Shown in pieces: positions 46,864-54,965 of a stretch of 64,000 nt of DNA (its first letter is position 1; each line of letters starts with the position of its first letter). Source of the DNA: Thiomicrorhabdus sp. Milos-T2 (GTDB lineage: Bacteria; Pseudomonadota; Gammaproteobacteria; Thiomicrospirales; Thiomicrospiraceae); NCBI RefSeq assembly GCF_000702325.1, contig NZ_KL370891.1, forward strand, positions 2,003,306 through 2,067,305, in the 5' to 3' direction. Under the pieces are notes generated by a model, which was not told where the DNA came from, ran no database searches, and saw nothing but the letters and a program-made list of their open reading frames with translations. Both the position numbers and the translations under genes were made by a program.

Positions 46864-47787
46864 TTAATAAGATAAAGCAACTGAAACAATGGCATCTCTA
46901 AGCTCTTTACGCTGTTCAAACAAGGTTATCTTTTGTTCCTGCTCAGAGGTTAGCAAATCAAATTCAACACCAACTCGATAGGGATGAATCTGTTCGTTGG
47001 TCTCTTTCTGAAAGATAATTTTACCTCTACAAATGAGTATTTCACCGTCAATATCCATAAAGACATCCATAATACTAAACAGTTTATAAGGCGAGGTTGA
47101 TAAAAAACTAAAACCACCCGCGCTTAAGTTCACCCGATAATTCTTCCATTCATGCGAGTGGGAAATCTCTCTATAAGCCTCTTTTAGTCTTTCTAATACC
47201 TTGGCTTGTAAGTTCAACTTATCTAACATCAAACGAAGTACCTTAGCGGGCAAAACGCCACTTTGAGCTAATTCATCAAGGTTTTTAACATATTTTTTAT
47301 CATCAAAAACCTCTAACGAGGCTTTGGAATAGATAAAAATCTTACCATCAACACTGCCTGTTACAACGGTTTGCAACTCCTCAATATACTGATTGATTTG
47401 TTCATATAAACCTAAAATTAACGGCCCAATAGATGACGACTTCTTACTTGAAGGAGGGCTAAATTTCTTATCTTCTCGGGTTCTAAACTTATAATCATCG
47501 GCTAAACGTGGATCATTCGACTCCATTAAATGTTCAATCAACCACCACATAAAATCTAAACGATGATTTAACACATAAAATACATAAAGCGCATTGGAAC
47601 TAGCATCAAACACTTTTTCTAACCAACCACTTAACTGGGCATTTAACTCTTTTAAACCCTCTTCTTCAGCCAAAGAAATCAATTCCCTACGCTCAGCACT
47701 TAAATGTTTTCCATAGCGGTCAACCGGCTCTAGATGCATGGGTAAAATTACATCGTAACGAAAGTAACGACGGGCGTTGTTAGACAT
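46864..47787 (-). CDS. PilZ-like c-di-GMP-binding protein (split type) 2
   Basis: A 307-residue soluble protein with the same organisation as the product of 45317-46264: RRYFR at residues 6-10 (RxxxR), then VILPMHLE, a helical insertion of ~190 residues, then NYRVNLSAGGFSFLSTSPYKLFSIM (NxSxxG near 220) and a final helix. Reading the two together suggests a family with an alpha-helical module inside PilZ. Convergent with the preceding genes. Confidence 0.75.
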   Translation of the reverse strand: MSNNARRYFRYDVILPMHLEPVDRYGKHLSAERRELISLAEEEGLKELNAQLSGWLEKVFDASSNALYVFYVLNHRLDFMWWLIEHLMESNDPRLADDYKFRTREDKKFSPPSSKKSSSIGPLILGLYEQINQYIEELQTVVTGSVDGKIFIYSKASLEVFDDKKYVKNLDELAQSGVLPAKVLRLMLDKLNLQAKVLERLKEAYREISHSHEWKNYRVNLSAGGFSFLSTSPYKLFSIMDVFMDIDGEILICRGKIIFQKETNEQIHPYRVGVEFDLLTSEQEQKITLFEQRKELRDAIVSVALSY

Positions 47788-47823
47788 AAAGAAGAATCCT
47801 AATTAATTTCTCGAGCAAAGGTC

Positions 47824-48360
47824 TCATCTAAAGACCGGGGTTAAATTATCACAGGGCTTGCTTTCAAAAGCAAAAGCCTGACCAAATCCTTTAACATAAC
47901 CGCCTTTGACTATGCTTAATTGAATCATATGAAAATCACTTAACCCACTAAGCACATCAACAACCTCGCCAAACTGCTGCTGAAATAGCCCTAAAACTTT
48001 AGAATAATCACTATTCTCTCTTTCAACCTCATTGGCTAACAATTGCAAAGTCATACGTTCTCTAGCAAAGAGCTGTTCTGCTTGTGCTTCATCAGCGATT
48101 AAAATTGCACTTACCAGGCCTGGTAAATCAAAATCTAAGGTGTCTTGTCCTTGGGATTGGGTGTGATAACGATTACCCTCAATTAGCCACAATAAGTTTT
48201 GAGTATGTTTAGCTAATTCACTGACATAGATATAGATTTTTTCATCATACAAAACAAACGGAGCCACACTGGTTTCAAGTTGTCCTGTTGCATCTAACGT
48301 ACTTAACACTAGGCTTTTTTTACTTTTAAAAAAGGCTTTGCATTGTTGTTGATTAGTCAT
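47824..48360 (-). CDS. HugZ-like FMN-binding split-barrel protein
   Basis: A 178-residue protein of the pyridoxamine-5'-phosphate-oxidase-like split barrel. KSLVLSTLDATGQLETSVAPFV is the barrel start; the C-terminal GGYVKGFGQAF resembles the haem-contacting end of HugZ-type haem-utilisation proteins. Haem degradation is thus possible. Its stop codon TGA is formed by the junction with a MITE end (47811-47826). An exact ACCAGGCCTGGT (48113-48124) reads Leu-Pro-Gly-Leu-Val. Located near the feo cluster. Confidence 0.75.
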   Translation of the reverse strand: MTNQQQCKAFFKSKKSLVLSTLDATGQLETSVAPFVLYDEKIYIYVSELAKHTQNLLWLIEGNRYHTQSQGQDTLDFDLPGLVSAILIADEAQAEQLFARERMTLQLLANEVERENSDYSKVLGLFQQQFGEVVDVLSGLSDFHMIQLSIVKGGYVKGFGQAFAFESKPCDNLTPVFR

Positions 48361-48380
48361 ATCTCACCTTAGATTTATAT

Positions 48381-48399
48381 AGACCTTTGCAAAGGTCTC
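48381..48399. repeat. MITE ends joined, core missing
   Basis: AGACCTTTGCAAAGGTCT, a perfect 18-bp palindrome made of just the two termini of the GAGACC element. It lies directly next to the stop codon of the esterase gene (48400-48402) and ~20 bp before the HugZ-like start. Confidence 0.65.
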
Positions 48400-49104
48400 T
48401 TACAGTAAACGGGCTTTTATCCAATCGGCAATATCTTCAATTTCTTGCATGCAGACACTATGCTCCATGGGATAAGTACGCCATTCAATTTCAATTCCCT
48501 TAGATTCAAGAAAGTTCTTTGAATCTTGTGCAACCGTTATAGGAATGACTTGATCGTAATTACCATGCGCCATAAAAATGGGGCAAATAGCTGAACGGTT
48601 AATACTTTCCTTAAAACAAGGCTCAGGATAATAAGTGGATAAGGCTAAGATACCGGCCAATGATTCAGAACAATTTAGTCCTGCATTTAAGGCTATTAAA
48701 CCGCCTTGAGAAAAACCCGCTAACAAAATGTTTTTTACCTCAATACCAAGCTGTTTTTGCTGGTCGATACTTTCATTAATCACCGCAACCGATTGTTCAA
48801 CACCATTTATATCAACTCTGTCGGCTATCTCCATGGACACTATGTCATACCAAGAGCGCATGGTCATACCGCCATTAATGGTTACTGGTTGCACAGGAGC
48901 ATGAGGAAAAATAAAGCGAATGGTATGATTTTCTGGCAACTGAAGTTGTGGCAAAATCCCTTCAAAATCATGACCATCCGCACCTAAACCATGCAACCAA
49001 ATCACCACAGAGGTTGCTTTTTCTTGCGGCTCAACCACAATACTTTCATCTAAATCGGCTAAGGTATAGCTAGGTTTCATAGTTGGGTTATTAATAGAGC
49101 TCAT
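48400..49104 (-). CDS. Carboxylesterase/phospholipase family hydrolase
   Basis: A 234-residue alpha/beta hydrolase of the lysophospholipase-like carboxylesterase family (EstB/YpfH-like). VVIWLHGLGADGHDFEGILP forms the oxyanion region, FPHAPVQPVTINGGMTMRSWYDI is a family hallmark, LAGFSQGG contains the nucleophile Ser, and the Asp/His are in GNYDQVIP and MEHSVC. Substrate range is unknown. The ATG at 49104 has AGGAG about 12 nt upstream. Confidence 0.92.
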   Translation of the reverse strand: MSSINNPTMKPSYTLADLDESIVVEPQEKATSVVIWLHGLGADGHDFEGILPQLQLPENHTIRFIFPHAPVQPVTINGGMTMRSWYDIVSMEIADRVDINGVEQSVAVINESIDQQKQLGIEVKNILLAGFSQGGLIALNAGLNCSESLAGILALSTYYPEPCFKESINRSAICPIFMAHGNYDQVIPITVAQDSKNFLESKGIEIEWRTYPMEHSVCMQEIEDIADWIKARLL

Positions 49105-49148
49105 TATGAACTTAATCTCCTAAAAAAGAATGATAGGAATTTTACCAT

Positions 49149-49308
49149 GAGACCTTTGCACGAGAGTATGTACGAAAGAAAAATGAGGAAAAATTTGCCT
49201 GATTGCGGCGGGAAACGCAGGGAATAGCTAGCTATTCGCAAGTTTTTCAACAAAAATCAGGTGAATTTTAACCATTTTTACTCGTGCATACTCTCGTGCA
49301 AAGGTCTC
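49149..49308 (+). mobile_element. GAGACC MITE, copy N
   Basis: 160-bp full copy with both ends intact, flanked by the direct repeat ACCAT. It occupies much of the 49105-49532 gap; the remaining ~220 bp, up to lptM, shows no further gene. Confidence 0.92.
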
Positions 49309-49532
49309 ACCATGCCTAGTCACGGTAAATGACGGACTATAAGCCCTGCACTAAGATAGATTTGTTAAAAGATTCTCTATGCCAGCGATTTTCTATCGTG
49401 AGTTATTTGTTTTCCTCTGTTAAAATAACGGCTTTTTAAAGATGGCTAAATTCCATTTTTAGCTTGGCTTGCAATAAGAATAAGTTAATAAGAATAAGTT
49501 CAACGTAGATTCACAACAATAGGATGTAAATC

Positions 49533-49730
49533 GTGCCAAATCCACTTTTAATTAGCATTATCTTATGCTCAATCATGCTATCCGCTTGTGGTAAAAAAGG
49601 GCCGCTCTACTTACCTGATGAGCCAAAAAAACAAGCGATGAATACTTCTAAGGTCTCTAGTATCAATATGCCGCAGCAAGCTTTAAGATTAGCCACTATC
49701 CAAACCCGATTGCAACAGGACAAATCATGA
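49533..49730 (+). CDS. lptM: LptM-like small lipoprotein
   Basis: A 65-residue lipoprotein starting at GTG, with AGGATGT upstream. The signal peptide ends in the lipobox LSAC, followed by GKKGPLYLPDE, the signature of LptM (YifL), which helps the LptD/E translocon mature in the outer membrane. In most gammaproteobacteria it lies upstream of lysA/dapF; here it overlaps lysA by 4 nt. Confidence 0.9.
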   Translation: MPNPLLISIILCSIMLSACGKKGPLYLPDEPKKQAMNTSKVSSINMPQQALRLATIQTRLQQDKS

Positions 49731-50980
49731 CTCCAGCGTTTAGCTATAAAAACGACGGGCTTTATGCCGAAAACGTTAGTATTGAATCTTTAGCCAAAGA
49801 ATTTGGTACTCCGCTTTACATCTATTCTCGTAGCGAACTTGAAAACCGCTGGACAGCCTTTGATTCCGCTTTTGAATCGCAGCCACATTTAGTTTGTTAT
49901 GCGGTAAAAACCAACTCAAATATTGCCGTATTAAATGTCTTAGCTAAACTAGGTGCGGGCTTTGATATTGTCTCTTTGGGTGAATTAGAGCGCGTTTTAA
50001 AAGCCGGAGGAGACCCTAAAAAAGTGGTTTTTTCTGGTGTTGCTAAGCAATCAGCAGAAATTCGTCGTGCTTTAGAAGTGGGCATTCGTTGTTTTAACTT
50101 AGAATCACACGCAGAACTCACTCGTATTCAAACCGTAGCTGAACAGATGGATTTAATTGCCAATATCTCTATTCGAGTGAATCCAGATGTGGATGCTAAA
50201 ACGCACCCTTACATCTCTACCGGCCTTAAAGATAATAAGTTTGGGGTAGATATCAATACCGCACCTGAATTATATGCTGATGCCTGCGCCTGTTCACATA
50301 TTAACCCCATCGGTATTGACTGCCATATTGGTTCGCAATTAACTGAAATCACCCCTTTTGTTGATGCGTTAGAGCGTGTATTAACCTTAAAAAACACCTT
50401 AGCAGAGATGGGAATTGACATTCATCACCTCGATTTAGGTGGCGGTCTTGGTATTGAATACACCGATGAAACCCCACCACTTATCAAAGACTACATTCAA
50501 GCCTTATTACATAAATTGAATGATTCCAGCGTTGAAGTCATTATTGAACCTGGGCGAGCAATTGCCGGTAATGCCGGTGTTTTGGTAACCGAAGTAGAAT
50601 ACTTAAAACCAACTGAACACAAAAACTTTGCCATTATTGATGCGGCGATGAATGATTTAATTCGTCCAGCCCTCTACCAGGCCTATCAGGATATTGTGCC
50701 TGTAGTTCCAAGAACCGACGGTGAAACAGCACAATGGGATTTAGTTGGACCGGTTTGTGAAACCGGCGATTTCTTAGGAAAAGACCGTACTCTTAATTTA
50801 AAAGCAGGCGATTTATTAGTGGTTAAATCGGCCGGTGCTTATGGCTTTACCATGAGCTCAAACTACAATACTCGCCCAAGAGCGGCTGAAGTCATGGTAA
50901 AAGATAACCAGGCCTGGTTAATTCGACCACGTGAAACCTATGAAGACCTAATGGGAACAGAGCAGATTATCCAGGATTAA
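49727..50980 (+). CDS. lysA: Diaminopimelate decarboxylase LysA
   Basis: A 417-residue PLP enzyme of fold type III that makes lysine from meso-DAP. FGTPLYIYSR, YAVKTNSNIAVL (PLP lysine), GSQLTEITPF, EPGRAIAGNAG and the second-domain GPVCETGDFLG and GAYGFTMSSNYN are present. An exact ACCAGGCCTGGT (50907-50918) encodes Asn-Gln-Ala-Trp-Leu. dapF, its usual neighbour, does not follow. Confidence 0.97.
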   Translation: MTPAFSYKNDGLYAENVSIESLAKEFGTPLYIYSRSELENRWTAFDSAFESQPHLVCYAVKTNSNIAVLNVLAKLGAGFDIVSLGELERVLKAGGDPKKVVFSGVAKQSAEIRRALEVGIRCFNLESHAELTRIQTVAEQMDLIANISIRVNPDVDAKTHPYISTGLKDNKFGVDINTAPELYADACACSHINPIGIDCHIGSQLTEITPFVDALERVLTLKNTLAEMGIDIHHLDLGGGLGIEYTDETPPLIKDYIQALLHKLNDSSVEVIIEPGRAIAGNAGVLVTEVEYLKPTEHKNFAIIDAAMNDLIRPALYQAYQDIVPVVPRTDGETAQWDLVGPVCETGDFLGKDRTLNLKAGDLLVVKSAGAYGFTMSSNYNTRPRAAEVMVKDNQAWLIRPRETYEDLMGTEQIIQD

Positions 50981-51072
50981 TTCAAAATTAATCTAATATG
51001 CTTAGCTGCTGACCTACTTTACTCGAAGATTGTTTAAAAATCGTTAAGCAATCAACCTAGAGCAAAATAGAG

Positions 51073-51095
51073 ATTACCCGGTCAAGCCGGGTAAT
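51073..51095. repeat. Perfect hairpin in the lysA downstream gap
   Basis: ATTACCCGG/CCGGGTAAT with a 5-nt loop. It lacks a T-run, so it may be a REP-type repeat rather than a terminator. The rest of the 50981-51303 gap holds an ACCAGGCCTGGT copy (51240-51251) and a weak MITE-end fragment. Confidence 0.6.
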
Positions 51096-51238
51096 GACAT
51101 ATTTTGGATTTATGGAAATAATGAATTTTAGAATGTTAACTAAAATCCTTTTATTTTAAATAACTTAGCGCTAAATACAAACCCTCTTCATTTATATTAA
51201 CTTTATACTGGCTTTATTTATATTTACTTTAATTAAGC

Positions 51239-51252
51239 TACCAGGCCTGGTA
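51239..51252. repeat. ACCAGGCCTGGT palindrome, intergenic
   Basis: Extended TACCAGGCCTGGTA near the 3' end of the unassigned 414-residue gene. Confidence 0.9.
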
Positions 51253-51303
51253 GCTTCAATATTAAGAGATCTTTGCAATAGAACCCAAACGCTCACTTTA
51301 GCT

Positions 51304-52548
51304 TTATTCTTGCCTTAGCTGACTGGCTTGCCATAGATGCAGGGTGGAGAGTTGTTTTGCTCCTGGCAAGCTATTTTCTAGGCCTCTTACTCTTAGAATA
51401 GAGTTCATTTCCATGACATTATTCGTCACTTGCGGACTCTCAGGTAAATGCGCATAAGTTAACGCTGCCCATATGCCCTCTTCATCTTTCCAAGCAACTA
51501 AAATACCTTGGTTTTTTGTTTGCTTAAGAGCTTCTTCATGCGCAATATATTCTGTTAACCAAATGTGTTGCTGAATTTGAGTCAACGTAATCCAGTCGTC
51601 TAATCCATGCATTACTTGTGGCTCAGTGGTTAAACGTTGCTTTAAGTGTTTTTGAGTGGCGCCATGCTGCTTAATTTTGGCATCACGACTTTGATTAATC
51701 GCTTCAACTAACCAGGCCTGGTAGAGTTCGCTGACTTCTACCAAATAACGACATTTTCCTATCTTATCGACAACATCATCGCTGTACTGCAAAAATTCTG
51801 CCGCACGGTAGGCATCCTCTAAGAGGGCCAACATGCTTTGACATTGCATTGGCCGACAAGGCAATTGTGCTAAGGCATGATGCAATTTACTGCCAATTAA
51901 TTCCGGAAAACGTGCCGCTAAAGATAAGGCCATAGAGTTAATTCTTGGCAGCGTTTGCAAGGCATTTAATCGCTGTTCGTCTAATAAGCAGGTTTCTATC
52001 TGTTCAGCAATTTCTTTCGTTACCCAGCGTAAGCGTAAGTTGGTTAAAAACTTGATGGTTTCGGCCTTTCCAGGCCAACCAATGCTTTGTGCGATTTGCG
52101 CTCTTTTGCCAGATAATAAAGCCACTATTTCAGGTTCCTCCAATCCTGAAGTCACCAATCTCCACGCCAGCATGGGGGCATGATCAAGCAACTCAAAAAC
52201 CTGTGGATATTTTCCTGCGTAGTGCAGCAATGTCATTTGATGTGATGGAAACAACGCACAACTATCTTGAACCCATTTAGGGATTTGTTTACGCCAATCA
52301 GAGAACTGAGGGTGATTAGACCACCCCATCATTTTGAAATAGCTAGGGTAGTTTGGAATAGGTTGAGCGTTAAGCATCATATTATCCCAACTAATAATAG
52401 TGACCACGCCTTCTTGCGGAAAGAGCGTGCGAGCATCTATATAAAGTTTTTGCTCAAACTCATCCCAAAAACAAAATTTAGCGAGCATTTTTTGTTTACG
52501 GTCTTGAGCCGTTAACAGGCCAGGCGTTTTCATCGCGTTAACTCGCAT
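51304..52548 (-). CDS. Uncharacterised 414-residue protein
   Basis: Soluble, helix-rich and Gln/Leu-rich, without signal peptide, membrane helix or an obvious catalytic motif. I do not recognise the family. Notable are an N-terminal segment with many aromatics (KFCFWDEF, NYPSYFKMMGWS) and a C-terminal beta-type part (GILVAWKDEEGIWAALTYA). It starts 19 bp after rlmI, so the two are probably co-transcribed. An exact ACCAGGCCTGGT (51711-51722) reads Tyr-Gln-Ala-Trp. Confidence 0.75.
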   Translation of the reverse strand: MRVNAMKTPGLLTAQDRKQKMLAKFCFWDEFEQKLYIDARTLFPQEGVVTIISWDNMMLNAQPIPNYPSYFKMMGWSNHPQFSDWRKQIPKWVQDSCALFPSHQMTLLHYAGKYPQVFELLDHAPMLAWRLVTSGLEEPEIVALLSGKRAQIAQSIGWPGKAETIKFLTNLRLRWVTKEIAEQIETCLLDEQRLNALQTLPRINSMALSLAARFPELIGSKLHHALAQLPCRPMQCQSMLALLEDAYRAAEFLQYSDDVVDKIGKCRYLVEVSELYQAWLVEAINQSRDAKIKQHGATQKHLKQRLTTEPQVMHGLDDWITLTQIQQHIWLTEYIAHEEALKQTKNQGILVAWKDEEGIWAALTYAHLPESPQVTNNVMEMNSILRVRGLENSLPGAKQLSTLHLWQASQLRQE

Positions 52549-52567
52549 CCTCTACTTTAAAATACCA

Positions 52568-53761
52568 TTACCAGCTTGCCGAAACTTTAAAGAATAGGGT
52601 TTTGATATATTCAGTTTCTGGAATAGCGGGATGAATGGGATGATCTGGCCCTTGATGCCCTTGTTCAAACAATTGCACATTACGATCAATATGACGTGAA
52701 GCAGACTGAACGGCTTGTAATAAATTATCTCGTGTTAAATGATGAGAACAGGAGGCGGAAACCAAAATACCGTCTTTTTCTAATAGACGCATTGCTAATT
52801 CATTAATACGGCGATAAGCTTCAAAGCCCTGTTTAAAGTCTTTTTTACGTTTAATAAACGCAGGAGGATCAACAATGACGATATCAAACTTCTCAGCTTC
52901 CATTTTCAAGGCATTTAATACATCAAACGCATTCCCTTGAATGGTGGTCATTTTGTCTGCTACCCCATTTAAAGCCGCGTTATGATCAACTCCATCTAAC
53001 GCAAATTCAGAAGCATCTACACAAGTTACCGTTTCAGCACCAGCATTTGCTGCCGCAACGCCCCAGCCGCCTAAATAACTAAACACATCCAGCACACGTT
53101 TATCTTCTACCAGTTTTTGCAAACGTTGACGTGAACAACGATGGTCATAAAACCAACCTGTTTTTTGCCCCTCTTGAACCGGAATTTCAAACAAGGTATC
53201 GTTTTCAGTAATCACTAAAGAGTCAGGTAATTCTCCTGCCACCACCTCTTCATACAAAGGTAACCCCTCTAGAGTTCGACTAGATGTGTCATTTTTCATC
53301 ACAATAGCTTGAGGATGGTACAAATTCTCTAATACTTGAAGAATATCGTCTTTAACGACTTCCATACCTGCCGTAGTAATCTGTACCGAGAAAACATCAC
53401 CAAAACGATCAATTACCAGGCCTGGTAAACCATCTGAATCACCAAAAACTAAACGATAAAAGGGTTGATCAAAATTCAATTCACGTAAAGCTTGCGCTGC
53501 CTGAATGCGTTTTTTAAGAAACTTAATATTGAATTCAACCTTGGTGCTACGGCTTAAAATACGTGCACAAATTAATGTATTAGGGTTAACAAATGCTAAG
53601 CCTAATGACTTTCCGTTGGAAGCCTCAACAATCACTTGTTGACCCGGCTCAAAAGCTTTTAATGGCGTCGCCGTGGTATCCACTTCATTGCTATATACCC
53701 AAACATGACCTTGTTTAATACGGCGTTCTTCATTCTTTTTTAATCGTAGGCTGGCTAACAT
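52568..53761 (-). CDS. rlmI: 23S rRNA m5C1962 methyltransferase RlmI
   Basis: A 397-residue methyltransferase with an N-terminal PUA domain (RRIKQGHVWVYSNEV) and a class I MTase domain (VLDVFSYLGGWGVAAANAGA; DIVIVDPPAFIKRKKDF; SCSHHLTRDNLL). It methylates C1962 of 23S rRNA. Typical length. An exact ACCAGGCCTGGT (53415-53426) encodes Pro-Gly-Leu-Val. Followed by an unassigned gene on the same strand. Confidence 0.94.
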   Translation of the reverse strand: MLASLRLKKNEERRIKQGHVWVYSNEVDTTATPLKAFEPGQQVIVEASNGKSLGLAFVNPNTLICARILSRSTKVEFNIKFLKKRIQAAQALRELNFDQPFYRLVFGDSDGLPGLVIDRFGDVFSVQITTAGMEVVKDDILQVLENLYHPQAIVMKNDTSSRTLEGLPLYEEVVAGELPDSLVITENDTLFEIPVQEGQKTGWFYDHRCSRQRLQKLVEDKRVLDVFSYLGGWGVAAANAGAETVTCVDASEFALDGVDHNAALNGVADKMTTIQGNAFDVLNALKMEAEKFDIVIVDPPAFIKRKKDFKQGFEAYRRINELAMRLLEKDGILVSASCSHHLTRDNLLQAVQSASRHIDRNVQLFEQGHQGPDHPIHPAIPETEYIKTLFFKVSASW

Positions 53762-53820
53762 GAAATACTCTCTTTTTCTTATGCTTAGTTTTTATGTTCA
53801 ATGGTCTCAAGTTCAATTAT

Positions 53821-53850
53821 TAATAGAGACTTGTGCAAAGGTCTCTATTA
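53821..53850. repeat. MITE ends joined, palindromic
   Basis: AATAGAGAC and GTCTCTATT flank a short TTGTGCAAAG centre. This is another end-to-end version of the GAGACC termini, and like the one after metW it abuts an R3 copy. Confidence 0.6.
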
Positions 53851-53854
53851 ATTT

Positions 53855-54240
53855 GTAAAAATTGAACTTAACCTGAAAAAACAACAGTCAAATACTATAC
53901 TAATTTAATAACCCATCATCATGAGATTAGAATTATTTTTCACTTTTGTGATGCTTGATATTGAAGCTTGGACAAACGCCTTAAGTCCCCTTGTAATAAA
54001 TGGCGCAAAGTTCTTAGTGTAGTGAACGGTCAAAAAACGCTGCTGTTTGAGTGCAGCGAGTTCAGCGTTTTCAGTTCACAAACTTAGAACTTGCCCATTT
54101 ATGGAGTGGGGTTTGTTTTTTGGTTACTTTTTGCCAAATTGCAAAAAGTAACGGGAAGCCTGAGTGACAATATTTAAGGCAACGGTTAATATTTAAAAAG
54201 GCTTCTCAATCGCTGAACTGTCTGATTAAATCTAAGCGTT
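53855..54240 (+). repeat. R3 repeat, copy 3
   Basis: About 386 bp, colinear with copies 1 and 2, with a few substitutions (for example GTGTAGTGAACGG for GCGTAGTGAACGG) and without the 30-bp insertion of copy 2. It fills most of the 53762-54356 gap. Confidence 0.88.
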
Positions 54241-54266
54241 TAGATATTATGAGAACATAAAATAAA

Positions 54267-54299
54267 GAAGAGGTTTAACCAAAAAGGTTAAGCCTCTTC
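54267..54299 (-). terminator. Terminator after gcvH
   Basis: Arms GAAGAGG-TTAACC and GGTTAA-CCTCTTC with a 5-nt loop, followed on the minus strand by CTTTATTTTA. It lies 58 bp after the gcvH stop. Confidence 0.7.
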
Positions 54300-54356
54300 A
54301 AATAGGTCGTTGACTCTGACTAACTAGATTTTTTAATTGTAAACCGCTTTGTAAAC

Positions 54357-54743
54357 TTAACCATCAATCAGTTTTTGATATTCATCATCCGTCAATAAAT
54401 CTTCTAATTCTGCCTCATCATGTGCGGCAATTTTAAATAACCACCCACCATCGTAAGGCTCTTCATTGATTAATTCAGGGTCTTCTTCCAAATCTTCATT
54501 AATAGCGATAATTTCTCCACTGACTGGAGCAAAAATATCCGATGCTGATTTCACCGATTCAAGTGACATGGCTTCTTCCCCTGCGGCAATATCTGTCCCT
54601 AATTCAGGATAAGTCACACTCATTAATTCACCCAAAGATTCTTGAGCAAAATCGGTAATCCCTACGGTGGCAACACCATTCTCATCAATATAAACCCACT
54701 CGTGGGTTTCAGCGTACTTTAAATGACTAGGTAAAACACTCAT
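54357..54743 (-). CDS. gcvH: Glycine cleavage system H protein
   Basis: A 128-residue lipoyl carrier protein (ATG at 54743, AAAGGA 6 nt upstream; the longer frame adds 14 residues). KYAETHEWVYIDENGVATVGIT is the start, and SLESVKSAS holds the lipoyl Lys. H protein shuttles the aminomethyl group between P, T and L proteins. No gcvP, gcvT or lpd is nearby, so either they are elsewhere or this serves as a stand-alone lipoyl carrier. Confidence 0.95.
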   Translation of the reverse strand: MSVLPSHLKYAETHEWVYIDENGVATVGITDFAQESLGELMSVTYPELGTDIAAGEEAMSLESVKSASDIFAPVSGEIIAINEDLEEDPELINEEPYDGGWLFKIAAHDEAELEDLLTDDEYQKLIDG

Positions 54744-54760
54744 ACGATTTCCTTTATCTG

Positions 54761-54794
54761 CGATCTTTACAAGAGATAAATGCAAAGATTCTCA
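54761..54794. repeat. Degenerate MITE-end hairpin at gcvH start
   Basis: GATCTTTACAAGAG and TGCAAAGATTCTC resemble a worn, core-less GAGACC element. It lies immediately upstream of the gcvH ribosome-binding site. Confidence 0.35.
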
Positions 54795-54965
54795 TGGATT
54801 TAAGAGAATAGGTTTTCATTGTGGGAAAAATATTGGATGGCTTTCTATACTCAACGTTTTAAACACACCTTTTGCCTAGATTACCGCTCCTATTCAAATC
54901 GGCTCTATGCAAAAATCGTTATTATACTGAGTATGCATGAGTAATGTTTAAAAGCGTCACCAAAC

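Noticed and set aside
8881-49308. Naming the IS family behind the MITE
   Set aside because: End sequence and 5-bp duplications alone do not decide it without a transposase; a database search would be needed.
8808-54240. CRISPR array
   Set aside because: The repeats are dispersed, long or palindromic, and not regularly spaced; no cas genes are present.
27218-54240. R3 as a protein-coding gene
   Set aside because: No frame stays open across the conserved core in all copies and hairpins dominate it.
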